NCBI GenBank assembly: GCA_965661005.1
Contig: CBFICB010000001.1
Coordinates: 186,001 to 250,000, forward strand
Reading direction: 5' to 3'
DNA from: UBA5109 sp965661005
GTDB lineage: Bacteria > Pseudomonadota > Gammaproteobacteria > Pseudomonadales > Pseudohongiellaceae
Length of the DNA stretch: 64,000 nucleotides
This document shows positions 52,065 through 62,047 of this stretch, piece after piece. Each line of letters starts with the position of its first letter. Within the stretch, counting starts at the first letter, position 1. The position numbers were made by a program, and so were the translations under genes. The notes beneath the pieces were generated by a model. It made no database searches. It saw only the letters and a list, made by a program, of their open reading frames with translations, and had not been told where the DNA came from.

Positions 52065-53363
52065 ATGCCAAAAATCCAGCTGCACTGGCAAATATTGATA
52101 GCCATTATATTAGCGTTCATTAGCGGGCAGCTAACGGGCACTGAGCTAAGTATTTTTGGTGTAAGTTTTTATGCCATGTACGATTTTGTCGGCACCATGT
52201 TTTTGAATGCCTTACGCATGATCATAGTACCCCTAATAATGGCATCTATTATTTGTGGAGTAGCCAATATGGGGGGGCGTAGCGATTTAGGCAAACTGGG
52301 AGGCATGACGCTAGGATATTATGCATTGACCAGCACCCTGGCTATTCTGGTGGGCCTTTTTTATGTGAATCTCATTAGTCCCGGCATTATAGATGGTGTT
52401 GCCGCTGGAGAGACTTTAAACCTAAGCCTTGATGAAGCCACCTTGGCCTCTGCTGTTGCCAGTGTTGAAGGTCGAGGCAGCGCAGATATTGCAGCAATTT
52501 TCTTAAGAATGATTCCAACTAACATTGTTGCTGCCGCAGCAGAAGGGCAAATGTTAGGTCTGATTTTCTTTTCACTGGTCTTTGGGTGTTTTATGACGCA
52601 AATCCCAAATCGGCAGGGAGAAGTATTACTTAATTTTTGGCAGGGCATTTCTGAAACCATGATGCGTATTACGATGTGGATTATGCGTTTCGCGCCATAT
52701 GGCGTCTTTGGTTTGGTTGCAGGAACGGTGGCAGAAACCGGATTTTCCGCTTTTCAGCCAATGCTGATCTTTTTTATTACCGTTTTATTGGCTCTTATTA
52801 CTCATGTGCTCGTGATTTTGCCCCTGTTATTAAAATATCTAGGCGGAGTAAGCCCGATAGCTCATTTCAAGGTAATGGCCCCAGCTATACTGATGTCATT
52901 TTCAAGTGCATCTTCTTCAGCCACACTGCCATTAACCATGGAGCTGGTTGAGAAAGAGGCAGGGGTAACAGAAAAAACCACCAGTTTCGTTTTGCCCCTG
53001 GGAGCGACTGTCAATATGGATGGTACGGCCCTTTACGAATGTGTCGCTGCAATTTTTCTTGCACAGGCTTATGGTCTTGATCTCAGTTTTGCAACTCAGT
53101 TTACTGTGGTCTTAATTGCTCTGCTAACCTCTATCGGCGTGGCTGGCATTCCGGCTGCCAGCCTTGTTGCTATTACCGTAATTTTAACCGCGATAGGCTT
53201 GCCGATAGAGGCGATTGGTTTGCTACTGGTAACTGACCGCATTCTTGATATGTTCAGAACATCAGTCAATGTTTTTAGCGACTCCTGTGGCGCTGTTATA
53301 ATTGCTAAACGGCAAGGAGAGCTGGGCATACTAGAGCCTAGACATTCCCATACTGCTGCTTAA
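52065..53363 (+). CDS. Dicarboxylate/amino acid:cation symporter (GltP/DctA family)
   Basis: Sodium- or proton-coupled uptake of glutamate, aspartate or C4-dicarboxylates. The 432-residue protein has eight membrane helices and two hairpins. The serine-rich HP1 is SFSSASSSATLPL, and NMDGTALYE is the cation-binding NMDGT motif. GVAGIPAAS and DRILDMFRTSVNVFSDS follow. It ends within the convergent recG (26-bp overlap). Substrate cannot be assigned from sequence. Confidence 0.92.
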   Translation: MPKIQLHWQILIAIILAFISGQLTGTELSIFGVSFYAMYDFVGTMFLNALRMIIVPLIMASIICGVANMGGRSDLGKLGGMTLGYYALTSTLAILVGLFYVNLISPGIIDGVAAGETLNLSLDEATLASAVASVEGRGSADIAAIFLRMIPTNIVAAAAEGQMLGLIFFSLVFGCFMTQIPNRQGEVLLNFWQGISETMMRITMWIMRFAPYGVFGLVAGTVAETGFSAFQPMLIFFITVLLALITHVLVILPLLLKYLGGVSPIAHFKVMAPAILMSFSSASSSATLPLTMELVEKEAGVTEKTTSFVLPLGATVNMDGTALYECVAAIFLAQAYGLDLSFATQFTVVLIALLTSIGVAGIPAASLVAITVILTAIGLPIEAIGLLLVTDRILDMFRTSVNVFSDSCGAVIIAKRQGELGILEPRHSHTAA

Positions 53364-55446
53364 CGGACAGCCAGCGATCAATAAGCGGATCAATATTGGC
53401 AGGGTGGTGCTCCCGTATATTCTCCCCCCAGACTTTTATGCTATCAAGTAAGTGTGCATCCCGACCGAGGTTGGCAATTTTATGCTCCATCAAGCCAGTT
53501 TGCCGAGTCCCCAGAACTTCTCCGGGACCACGAATTTCCATATCTTTTTGGGCAATATAAAAACCGTCATTACTGCTGCGCATAATTTCAAGGCGTTGTT
53601 TGCCTAATTCTGATAAGGGCGACTGGTAAAGTAAAAGGCAGTGGCTTTTTTCACTTCCCCTGCCCACGCGGCCCCGCAGTTGGTGTAATTGAGCAAGACC
53701 AAGCCGCTCAGGGTTTTCTATAATCATTAAAGAGGCATTTGGCACATCTACACCCACCTCAATGACAGTGGTAGCTACCAATAGTTTAATTGTGCCGGCT
53801 TTAAACCTGCCCATAATTTCGGATTTTTCTTTAGCCTTCATTCGCCCATGAATTAGACCAACTTCAAAATTTTGTAACTGCTGCTGAAGGTTGGCAAAAG
53901 TGACTTCAGCTGCCTGGCATTGTAATAATTCGGATTCTTCGATTAAGGTGCAGACCCAATATGCTTGTCGGCCCCTGGAACAAGCATCCTGAATTCTTTC
54001 TATTATTTGCTGACGACGGCTTTCTGCAATTAATACTGTATTTACTGGAGTGCGACCTGATGGCAGCTCATCAATAATGGAGCAATCTAGGTCAGCATAT
54101 GCGCTCATCATTAAGGTTCTGGGTATAGGTGTAGCAGTCATAATAAGTTGATGCGGGCTTGCTCCATGGCTTTGTCCTTTTTCTCGAAGCGCCAGGCGTT
54201 GGTGAACGCCAAAACGATGCTGCTCGTCAATCACCATTAAAGCCAATTTTTTGAAAGAGACTTCTTCCTGAAATAAGGCATGAGTACCAATAATAATCTG
54301 GGCCTGGCCAGAGGCAATTAAGGCAAGCGTTTCTGCGCGCTTTTTGCCTTTGATTTTGCCGCTAAGGAAAGCAATTTCAATATCCAGGCTTTCCAGCAGT
54401 TCTGAGAAGTTAAAAAAATGCTGTTCAGCAAGAATTTCTGTCGGTGCCATTACGGCAACTTGGTAGCCATTGCCTGTGGCTTGCAACGCAGCAAGAATAG
54501 CAACAATAGTTTTGCCAGAGCCTACATCACCCTGGATAAGTCTCAGCATTGGTTTGTTCGTTGCCAGGTCCTTGCTAACATCAGCAAAGACTTTTTGTTG
54601 AGCGTTCGTTAGCTTGAAAGGTAGATTTCGAAGCAACGCAGTAATTAGTTCAGTATCGGCGCGCAATGAAGAGGCATTCTCTTGTTGAGCATTTTCTCTA
54701 AGTCGGCGCAGGCATAAGTAGTGAGCCAAAAGCTCTTCAAAAGCGAGGCGCTGCTGGGCTGGATGCAGGCCCGCTTCCAGCTTTTCTAATAGAGCATTCT
54801 GGGGCGGCTGATGAATGTAAAGCAAGGCATCTTTTAGACTATTGGTGCTGAACTCCTGATTTAATTTAGCTGGCAAATAGTCAATCAAGTTAGCACCTTT
54901 CTTTAATAGCACTAATACTTGCTCAATAATGCTGCGCAGTCGATTTTGCTGCAGTCCATCAGTGCTGGGATAAACAGGGGTTAGTGTTTTGGTGCTTGGA
55001 AACTGATCGGTTTCGCTAATAATTTTATATTCTGGGTGATATAGCTCGATACCGCTTCGGCCCCATCTAACTTCACCAAAGCAGCGTATTCGCTTTCCTT
55101 CGGTCAAGCTGTTTTTCTGAGCAACACTGAAATGAAAAAAACGAAGGCTGGCTATTCCACTATGGTCCTGAATTTTGACCAAAAGACTTCTACGTCGACC
55201 AAAAAGGATAGCATTTCCCAAAATATGGCCTTCAATAACCACATCCGAACCAACCTGCAGCCCAGCTATTGATGTAATGTGCGTTCTATCCTGGTAGCGA
55301 AAAGGCAGGTGGAAAAGTAAATCAAGAGGGTGATAGATGTTTAGGCTGGCAAGTTTTTTCTCAAGCGCAGGACCTACACCTTGCAGGCGGGTCAAAGGCA
55401 TATGAGTTAAGTCGTTATCGGTAAGCTTAGTGCTTTTTTGAACCAT
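53338..55446 (-). CDS. recG: ATP-dependent DNA helicase RecG
   Basis: Branch-migrating helicase that remodels stalled forks and Holliday junctions. The 702-residue protein has an N-terminal wedge/OB domain (about 20-200), Walker A GDVGSGKTIVA, the motif II box VIDEQHRFGVHQR and VATTVIEVGVDVPNA. GLAQLHQLRGRVGRG completes the helicase core. Its 3' end overlaps the symporter by 26 bp. In many Gammaproteobacteria recG lies near spoT; here two signalling genes separate them. Confidence 0.96.
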   Translation of the reverse strand: MVQKSTKLTDNDLTHMPLTRLQGVGPALEKKLASLNIYHPLDLLFHLPFRYQDRTHITSIAGLQVGSDVVIEGHILGNAILFGRRRSLLVKIQDHSGIASLRFFHFSVAQKNSLTEGKRIRCFGEVRWGRSGIELYHPEYKIISETDQFPSTKTLTPVYPSTDGLQQNRLRSIIEQVLVLLKKGANLIDYLPAKLNQEFSTNSLKDALLYIHQPPQNALLEKLEAGLHPAQQRLAFEELLAHYLCLRRLRENAQQENASSLRADTELITALLRNLPFKLTNAQQKVFADVSKDLATNKPMLRLIQGDVGSGKTIVAILAALQATGNGYQVAVMAPTEILAEQHFFNFSELLESLDIEIAFLSGKIKGKKRAETLALIASGQAQIIIGTHALFQEEVSFKKLALMVIDEQHRFGVHQRLALREKGQSHGASPHQLIMTATPIPRTLMMSAYADLDCSIIDELPSGRTPVNTVLIAESRRQQIIERIQDACSRGRQAYWVCTLIEESELLQCQAAEVTFANLQQQLQNFEVGLIHGRMKAKEKSEIMGRFKAGTIKLLVATTVIEVGVDVPNASLMIIENPERLGLAQLHQLRGRVGRGSEKSHCLLLYQSPLSELGKQRLEIMRSSNDGFYIAQKDMEIRGPGEVLGTRQTGLMEHKIANLGRDAHLLDSIKVWGENIREHHPANIDPLIDRWLSVKQQYGNV

Positions 55447-55587
55447 AGTTTCATTCTAGGATTTTTTCTTTCGGGGTGCTAATCAAAAGCCTTAAAACAG
55501 TTAATTCTTAATCGTGACCCCGTTTGGTACTTGCTCTAGAATCAGCTGATAATTTTATAAGTGCACGACAGGTATCATCACAGGACC

Positions 55588-57762
55588 ATGTCTGAACCAA
55601 TAAGCGCTATTCTAGATCAATTTTATCTCTCCAGAGCCTTTTCTTTGCCAGAACTGCTCCTTAGAGGTTTGGAGTTAGAAGGGGAGGCCAATCAGCTGGA
55701 GGGCGATCTAGCTTATCAAAAAATAGTAGCCCTTCTGCAACATTCCCCCATTTTGCTATTGCAAACCTTGATTGCTTTAAAAGGCACGTCTCCAAAAACA
55801 GATTTAACTGTTTTGACGCAAGATAGCGCCAGAAAAATTGTGTTTGAGCAAGTAAGACGATCTGCGATGCAATATAACCCCCTAGTTTTGTCGCAAACAC
55901 ATGATAATTTTGACCTTTTACATTGGCGACATGCCTCTTTATGCAGCAAATATATTTCAGCTCTTGCCGAGGCTTGCCAATTACCTACTTCAATGAAACT
56001 TGAAACAACCACCTTATTGATAAACCTTGGCGAGCTGATATTGAGCAAGGTCTTCAAAAATGATTACTTTAAGCTGCATATAAAAACATCCTCAGAGATA
56101 GAGCTTTCTCGATTAGAGGAGCAGACCTTTGGTGTAAGCCATGCTGAGCTCGGGGCGTCTTTTATAGAAAGGTTTGATCTTGCACTAATCGATTCTGATG
56201 CTATACGTTTCCATCACCGCAGTTTTGCCGATATTCAAGATGCCAGCAACAACGTAAAGTTATGTTGGTTTGCAAATCAGTTAGCTAGCAAAGAGGACAT
56301 AGATTTTGACTTAATCAATGCTGGACAAAAACTTTTTTCGCTAGAGCAGGAAACACTTAGGCGCATTCAAAAAACCAGTGTTGAAAACCTGCAAAGTGAA
56401 ATGGATAAATTGGGCATTGAGTTAGCCACAAACAAACGACTACCATTGCAAGAGAAGGTAAGCGTTTCGGCTAGAGCTAAAATTAAAGCAGAACTACTAA
56501 GTCAGGCACAAAGCGCCAATAATATTGGCGCAATATTGCAAGCCGCAAACAATGATAAAAAACCTAAATTTTTGGATATTTTGAAAATTGTGTCTGATAC
56601 TTTTTTTGAAGGCGGGCATGCTTTTGTTTTGTTGTCAGATGCAGATGAGCAAAACTTGTCGATAGCACTTAGCACATTGCCGGATGGAAATAAGCCTGAC
56701 ATATCACTTTTATTATCAGAAAATCCAAGCAAGATTGCCGCAAGCTACCAGAATAAAGAGAGCGCACTGCTAGCCGGCATTAATAAGGATGCAAAAGTAG
56801 CAGATCTGCAAATATTAAAGGCTTTAGGCAAGCCCGCTTTGCTTTGTGACCCGGTTATTTATGAAAACAAAGTAGTTGCCTTGATCGTATTCGGAGTGAG
56901 TGAATCAGCTGGGGAAGCTTATATACAAGAGAAGCCCTTAAGAAATACTTTGCATCAGATTTACATAGAACAGGAAGTGCAGCATTCTCATGGCGCAATA
57001 AATAATCAGGATTTTTTCTATCAGCAAAAAATTCGGGAAGCAGTACATGAGGCTAATAATCCTTTAAGCATTATTAAAAACTATTTAAAAATATTAAGTC
57101 TTAAACAAGAAAAAGATTCAGAATTAAACGAAGAGATAAAAGTTATTGAGACTGAAATAAAACGCGTAAAACAAATACTCAACAAGCTTGGCAATAATTC
57201 TGAACTAGAAGATAAAGAAAACCCGTTAGACTTAAATAAAATTATCACTGGAATAAATAAAGTATTTTCAGGGTCGATCCCAGAAGAACAAGGGTTAAAA
57301 GTTGAGCTAGATTTGGATCCAAAATTACCCTTTGTTCTAGGTAAAGAAAACTCACTAAAGCAAATTATGATTAATCTGCTCAAAAATGCAGCAGAGGCAT
57401 GCATCGAGAACGGCTTAATAAAAATTGAAACTCGAAGTAATTTTAATATGAACCAGGTCAACTATGTTCTGATTAATATCATTGATAATGGGCCTGGGAT
57501 ATCAGAAGATATAATGCAAAATCTGTTTAAGCCAGGAAATACTAGCAAGAAAGGCAGCCACTCTGGTTCAGGTCTTGCCATTGTGAAAAACTTTGTTGAA
57601 GAGCTTGAAGGCATAATTAGTTGCCAAAGTGATCAGCGAGGAACGACATTTACTATATTGTTACCGCGACCAGAAGGGTCCCCTTTGCCAGAAAGCAATA
57701 GTAATGTTGATACTATAAATTCTAATGAGCCAGCGAGTAAGGTCTATGACTTCAAGCGATAA
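55588..57762 (+). CDS. HDOD-GAF sensor histidine kinase, soluble
   Basis: Cytosolic hybrid signalling protein; signal unknown. The 724-residue protein has an N-terminal HDOD-type domain (about 1-235), an alpha-helical stretch (about 240-330) and a GAF-like domain (about 335-465). The dimerisation helix has His487 in VHEANNPLSIIKNYL. The HATPase domain follows (NLLKNAAEACIENG, IIDNGPGIS, HSGSGLAIVKNF). The position that is HD in many HDOD/HD domains reads INLGELIL, so it cannot be a hydrolase. It overlaps the receiver gene, its probable partner, by 17 bp. No membrane segment is seen. The start at 55588 (AGGA, 3 bases off) is preferred over the GTG at 55561. Confidence 0.85.
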   Translation: MSEPISAILDQFYLSRAFSLPELLLRGLELEGEANQLEGDLAYQKIVALLQHSPILLLQTLIALKGTSPKTDLTVLTQDSARKIVFEQVRRSAMQYNPLVLSQTHDNFDLLHWRHASLCSKYISALAEACQLPTSMKLETTTLLINLGELILSKVFKNDYFKLHIKTSSEIELSRLEEQTFGVSHAELGASFIERFDLALIDSDAIRFHHRSFADIQDASNNVKLCWFANQLASKEDIDFDLINAGQKLFSLEQETLRRIQKTSVENLQSEMDKLGIELATNKRLPLQEKVSVSARAKIKAELLSQAQSANNIGAILQAANNDKKPKFLDILKIVSDTFFEGGHAFVLLSDADEQNLSIALSTLPDGNKPDISLLLSENPSKIAASYQNKESALLAGINKDAKVADLQILKALGKPALLCDPVIYENKVVALIVFGVSESAGEAYIQEKPLRNTLHQIYIEQEVQHSHGAINNQDFFYQQKIREAVHEANNPLSIIKNYLKILSLKQEKDSELNEEIKVIETEIKRVKQILNKLGNNSELEDKENPLDLNKIITGINKVFSGSIPEEQGLKVELDLDPKLPFVLGKENSLKQIMINLLKNAAEACIENGLIKIETRSNFNMNQVNYVLINIIDNGPGISEDIMQNLFKPGNTSKKGSHSGSGLAIVKNFVEELEGIISCQSDQRGTTFTILLPRPEGSPLPESNSNVDTINSNEPASKVYDFKR

Positions 57763-59893
57763 ATTGTTACTGGTTGACGATGAAAAAGAACTCATGGAAA
57801 GCGGAAAAAAATTACTTGAGCTTTCCGGTTATGATGTCACTACGGCAGAAAATGGTGAACAAGCGATTGAGCAATTAAAAGCTCATCATTTTGATCTGGC
57901 TATTCTTGATTTGAATATGCCTGGTATCAGTGGCCATGGGGTCATGGAATTTATTAATAAAGAAGGTATTAACACCGCTGTATTGGTTATTAGCGGAGAG
58001 ACAGGCTTTGATGCTGTCAGCCAGGCTTTTCAGCTAGGAGCTTTTGATTTCCTACAAAAACCATATGAGTATGATGCTCTAATAAAATCCGTTCAAAATG
58101 CATTGAATAAACAAGAGCTCGAAAAGAGCTCCCTTTCACTTCGTAAGAAACTTGAAAGATCTGAAAAATTACATCGTTTTATGGTTGAAAGTTCTCCCGA
58201 TATAATTTTTATCGTTGATAAACAGGGACATTTTGTTTTTGCCAATAACCGTGCTGAAGAAATATTGGGTTATAGCAAAGATGAATTAATTGGTGAGCAT
58301 TATTCTCATGTAGTTGAGCCTTCTTGTTTAGAACAAGCGTCTCATTGCTTCCTGGAAAGGCGAGAAGGTGCTAGAGCGACTAAAGAAGAAGAAATATGGT
58401 TAATGTGTAAACCAGGCAAGCATTTTGATAATGAAAAAAACAAAATAGCTATTGAGATGAGTTCGGCTGGTGTTTATGAACATGAACATGACGATGACAA
58501 GGAAAAGAGCTTTTCGGGAACCTATGTCGTTGCTAGAGATATTACTGAGCGGCTCACCTCCGAAAAATTGATTCATTTTCAGGCTTACCATGACTTATTA
58601 ACAGGCTTACCTAACAGAGCATTATTTTTAGACCGTTTAAGTAATGCTATTAGCAATGCTAAACGGGATGATCATAGTCTGGCGGTATTATTTTTGGATC
58701 TGGACCGTTTCAAAATTGTAAATGATAGTCTTGGGCACACTATTGGTGATGAGCTGTTAAAACGGGTTAGTGAACGTCTCAGCTCTTGCTTAAGAGAGGG
58801 AGACTCTATTGCGCGCATTGGTGGTGATGAATTTATTGTGTTATTGCCGCATATGCCATCAGAAGCTGATGTTCATGCAGTAGGCAATAAAATTGTAGAA
58901 GAAATTAAAAAACCTTTTAAGGTGGAAGGGCATGAACTATACGTCACGGTAAGTGTCGGTGTTTCTCTCTATCCCAGGGACGGAGACAATGCTGAAACCT
59001 TAATAAAACATTCTGATGTAGCGATGTATCATACGAAGGAGCAAGGCAAAAATAGTTATCATTTGTATGAAGACAACATGAGTTTGAAAAATAATTTATT
59101 GTTGAATATTGAAAACGAAATTCGAATAGGCATTAAAGAAAAACAGTTTGAGGTTTTCTATCAACCTCAGGTTGATCTAGAAACCGGTGTGGTCTGTGGT
59201 GTCGAGGCCCTCCTTCGATGGAACCATCCGACCCAGGGTTTACTTTCACCATCACACTTCTTATCAGTCGCGGAAGATTCCGGTTTAATTTGTGAGTTGG
59301 GAGACTGGGTATTAGATGAAACTCTAGCAGAAATGCAAAATTGGCAGAAGCAAGGAATAAGTGTCTCAAAATTTTGTGTAAATTTTTCTGGCAAGGAAAT
59401 TGAACAAAAAAACTTTGTCGATAAGATTGTGAAAGCACTTAAAAAATACAGAACACCAAAGGGCTGTTTAGAAATAGAGGTGACAGAAAGTATTTTGATG
59501 CGTGATATTGATAGCTCAATTGACAAGCTTAGGCAGCTCCATGATGTCGGCGTAAGCATTGCAATCGACGATTTCGGGACAGGCTACTCGTCTTTAAGCC
59601 TTCTGCAAAAACTTCCTTTAAACCGTTTGAAAATTGATCGAAGTTTTATTCAGGATATGGAGCAGGGTACAGATCGTTCGATTATCGAAGCAATTGCGCA
59701 TATGTCAAAAGGCTTAAAACTGGAAATGATTGCTGAAGGTGTGGAACAGGAATATCAGTTGCGCTACCTGCGACAATTAAAGTGTCCTGTCGTACAAGGT
59801 TATATTTTTAGTCAAGGGGTTCCTAATGAGGAGGCTAAACAGTTTGTATTAGACACCGAGGAAATGATCAAGCTACAAAAAATAAATGCCTGA
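57746..59893 (+). CDS. Response regulator with PAS, GGDEF and EAL domains
   Basis: Probable partner of the upstream kinase, turning phosphorylation into c-di-GMP changes. The 715-residue protein has a receiver (phospho-acceptor Asp55 in LAILDLNMPG, Lys105) and a PAS domain (about 140-265). The GGDEF domain has intact GGDEF (359-363) and the inhibitory I-site REGD (350-353). The EAL domain has EALLRW (487-492), EVTES and DDFGTG (608-613). Both output domains look catalytically complete. The start at 57746 (AAGG, 3 bases off) is preferred; ATG at 57725 would lengthen it by seven residues and the overlap with the kinase to 38 bp. Confidence 0.92.
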   Translation: MTSSDKLLLVDDEKELMESGKKLLELSGYDVTTAENGEQAIEQLKAHHFDLAILDLNMPGISGHGVMEFINKEGINTAVLVISGETGFDAVSQAFQLGAFDFLQKPYEYDALIKSVQNALNKQELEKSSLSLRKKLERSEKLHRFMVESSPDIIFIVDKQGHFVFANNRAEEILGYSKDELIGEHYSHVVEPSCLEQASHCFLERREGARATKEEEIWLMCKPGKHFDNEKNKIAIEMSSAGVYEHEHDDDKEKSFSGTYVVARDITERLTSEKLIHFQAYHDLLTGLPNRALFLDRLSNAISNAKRDDHSLAVLFLDLDRFKIVNDSLGHTIGDELLKRVSERLSSCLREGDSIARIGGDEFIVLLPHMPSEADVHAVGNKIVEEIKKPFKVEGHELYVTVSVGVSLYPRDGDNAETLIKHSDVAMYHTKEQGKNSYHLYEDNMSLKNNLLLNIENEIRIGIKEKQFEVFYQPQVDLETGVVCGVEALLRWNHPTQGLLSPSHFLSVAEDSGLICELGDWVLDETLAEMQNWQKQGISVSKFCVNFSGKEIEQKNFVDKIVKALKKYRTPKGCLEIEVTESILMRDIDSSIDKLRQLHDVGVSIAIDDFGTGYSSLSLLQKLPLNRLKIDRSFIQDMEQGTDRSIIEAIAHMSKGLKLEMIAEGVEQEYQLRYLRQLKCPVVQGYIFSQGVPNEEAKQFVLDTEEMIKLQKINA

Positions 59894-59894
59894 G

Positions 59895-62018
59895 TTAATT
59901 TTTGGTACGACTGACTTTAATTACAGACTTGATCACCCTTACTTTTTTCATGACATTTGCTAAATGAATACGATTTCTGACATTAATGGTCAGATTAACA
60001 ATACTGAATTGAGCGTCGCGATCTGTCGTACTGATTTTATCAATATTCGCGTCATTAGAAGTAATGACGTTTGCCAGGGTCGCGATTAGACCACGTTGAT
60101 GTTCGATTTCAACACGTAGCTCAACGGGAAACTCCCCCTTAACGACGGGGTCCCAGCGCAGAGCTAAATGTTTTTTGGGGTCATTAAGTACTTCAGCAAC
60201 ATTATTACAACTTTCAAGATGAACAACCATTCCTTTTCCTGAGCTGATATAGCCAACAATGTGATCACCAGGAATTGGATGGCAACATTTCGCAAAGGAC
60301 ATGACCATTCCTTCGGCTCCATGAATGGCTAAAGCTGCATCTTGATCGTCCGATTCTTCCAAGTTCTTGCCGTCTTCGGGGAGTAAACGTCTTGCCACGA
60401 TATAGGCCATACGATTACCCAAACCGATATCCTCGAGCAAATCATCTAACACATCAAAATCAGTTTCTTCCAGTAAACCGCCGACTTTATTTTTAGGGAT
60501 ATTGGAGAGGTTATAGCCAAAACCGGCTAGAGTTTTATTTAGAAGCCTTCTGCCAAGAGTAATAGCCTCTGATCGGCGCTGATTTTTTAAATAATGCCGT
60601 ATATTGCTTCGAGCCTTCCCGGTCACCACAAAGTTCAGCCAAGCAGGGTTTGGGTAAGAGCCAGAGGCTATTATTTCTATAGTTTGTCCGCTTTGTAGCA
60701 CCTGGCTAAGCGGAGCGAGACGGCGATTGATACGACATGCTACACAGGAATTACCAACATCGGTATGGACAGCATAGGCAAAATCTACTGCAGTAGATCC
60801 TGCCGGCAACTCCAATATGGCTCCCTTGGGAGTAAATACATAAATTTCATCGGGGAATAAATCTGTTTTGACGTGCTCGACAAATTCCTGAGAGTCGCCG
60901 GCCTGTTTTTGCATTTCGAGTAAGCCTTGTACCCATTGTCTGGCGCGGATATGGCTTTGGTTTGGCATCTCTTCTTCAGATTTATAAAGCCAGTGGGCCG
61001 CGATACCATTATTTGCCATGGCTTCCATGTCCTCAGTACGAATCTGAATTTCAATAGGGATGGCATGTATGCTGAACAAAGTCGTGTGCAAAGATTGATA
61101 ACCATTTACTTTAGGAATAGCAATATAGTCCTTAAAACGTCCAGGCACAGGTTTATAGAGATTGTGCACGGCGCCTAAAATTCGATAGCAGGTATCAACT
61201 TCATCAGTAACAATTCGAAAGGCAAAAACATCCGTGATTTCACGAAAAGAAATGCGTTTTTCACGCATCTTGTTATAAATACTAAAGATATGTTTTTTTC
61301 TGCCCAGCACTCGCCCAGGCAGGTTTTCTCTCTGCAGGCAGGCTGTCAGAGCAGATTCAATTTGCAAAACTATTGCCTTGCGATTACCGGCAATGCTCTT
61401 AACAGCAGCTTCTAGCCTTCGAGCACGCATCGGATAAAGTGCTTCAAACCCTCTTTTTTCAAATTCAATCCTCATATTATTCATGCCTAGCCGATTAGCA
61501 ATAGGAGCATAAATATCCAGGGTTTCCCGGGCTATACGGCGTTGCTTTTCAGGTTTGAGAGCAGAAAGCGTTCGCATATTGTGCATGCGGTCGGCCAGCT
61601 TCACCAGAACAACCCTGATGTCTTTGGCCATAGCCAAGGCCATTTTTTGAAAATTTTCTGCTTGTGCTTCAGCTTGAGTGCTAAATTCGATGCGGTTTAA
61701 TTTACTGACGCCATCAACAATATCCGCGACAGAGCTTCCAAACTGTCCAGAAATAGCTTCTTTTGTTAGACCGGTATCTTCTATGACATCGTGGAGCATT
61801 GCCGCAGCAACGCTTTGGTGATCCATATGCATCTCTCTTAAGATGCCAGCAACGGCTAGAGGATGAGTAACGTAGGGATCTCCAGAAACACGTAATTGGC
61901 CATCATGTGCTTGCTCAGCATAATAATAGGCGCGACGTACCAAATTTACCTGGTCTGATTCCAGGTATTCGGCCAGGCTCTCTGCGAGGTTATCAATGGT
62001 ATTAATTTTAGCCTCCAC
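59895..62018 (-). CDS. spoT: Bifunctional (p)ppGpp synthase/hydrolase SpoT
   Basis: Makes and breaks the alarmone (p)ppGpp under starvation. The 707-residue protein has the hydrolase HD domain (His52, HDVIEDT with His76 and Asp77), which is intact. The synthase domain has GYQSLHTT and EIQIRTEDMEAMANNGIAAHW, which groups with SpoT, not RelA. TGS and C-terminal ACT domains follow. It lies 29 bp after rpoZ, the usual gmk-rpoZ-spoT order. The plus-strand GGDEF-EAL gene ends one base away. Confidence 0.97.
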   Translation of the reverse strand: MEAKINTIDNLAESLAEYLESDQVNLVRRAYYYAEQAHDGQLRVSGDPYVTHPLAVAGILREMHMDHQSVAAAMLHDVIEDTGLTKEAISGQFGSSVADIVDGVSKLNRIEFSTQAEAQAENFQKMALAMAKDIRVVLVKLADRMHNMRTLSALKPEKQRRIARETLDIYAPIANRLGMNNMRIEFEKRGFEALYPMRARRLEAAVKSIAGNRKAIVLQIESALTACLQRENLPGRVLGRKKHIFSIYNKMREKRISFREITDVFAFRIVTDEVDTCYRILGAVHNLYKPVPGRFKDYIAIPKVNGYQSLHTTLFSIHAIPIEIQIRTEDMEAMANNGIAAHWLYKSEEEMPNQSHIRARQWVQGLLEMQKQAGDSQEFVEHVKTDLFPDEIYVFTPKGAILELPAGSTAVDFAYAVHTDVGNSCVACRINRRLAPLSQVLQSGQTIEIIASGSYPNPAWLNFVVTGKARSNIRHYLKNQRRSEAITLGRRLLNKTLAGFGYNLSNIPKNKVGGLLEETDFDVLDDLLEDIGLGNRMAYIVARRLLPEDGKNLEESDDQDAALAIHGAEGMVMSFAKCCHPIPGDHIVGYISSGKGMVVHLESCNNVAEVLNDPKKHLALRWDPVVKGEFPVELRVEIEHQRGLIATLANVITSNDANIDKISTTDRDAQFSIVNLTINVRNRIHLANVMKKVRVIKSVIKVSRTKN

Positions 62019-62047
62019 TAAATACAGTAGAGGCTAGAGGGGCCCAT

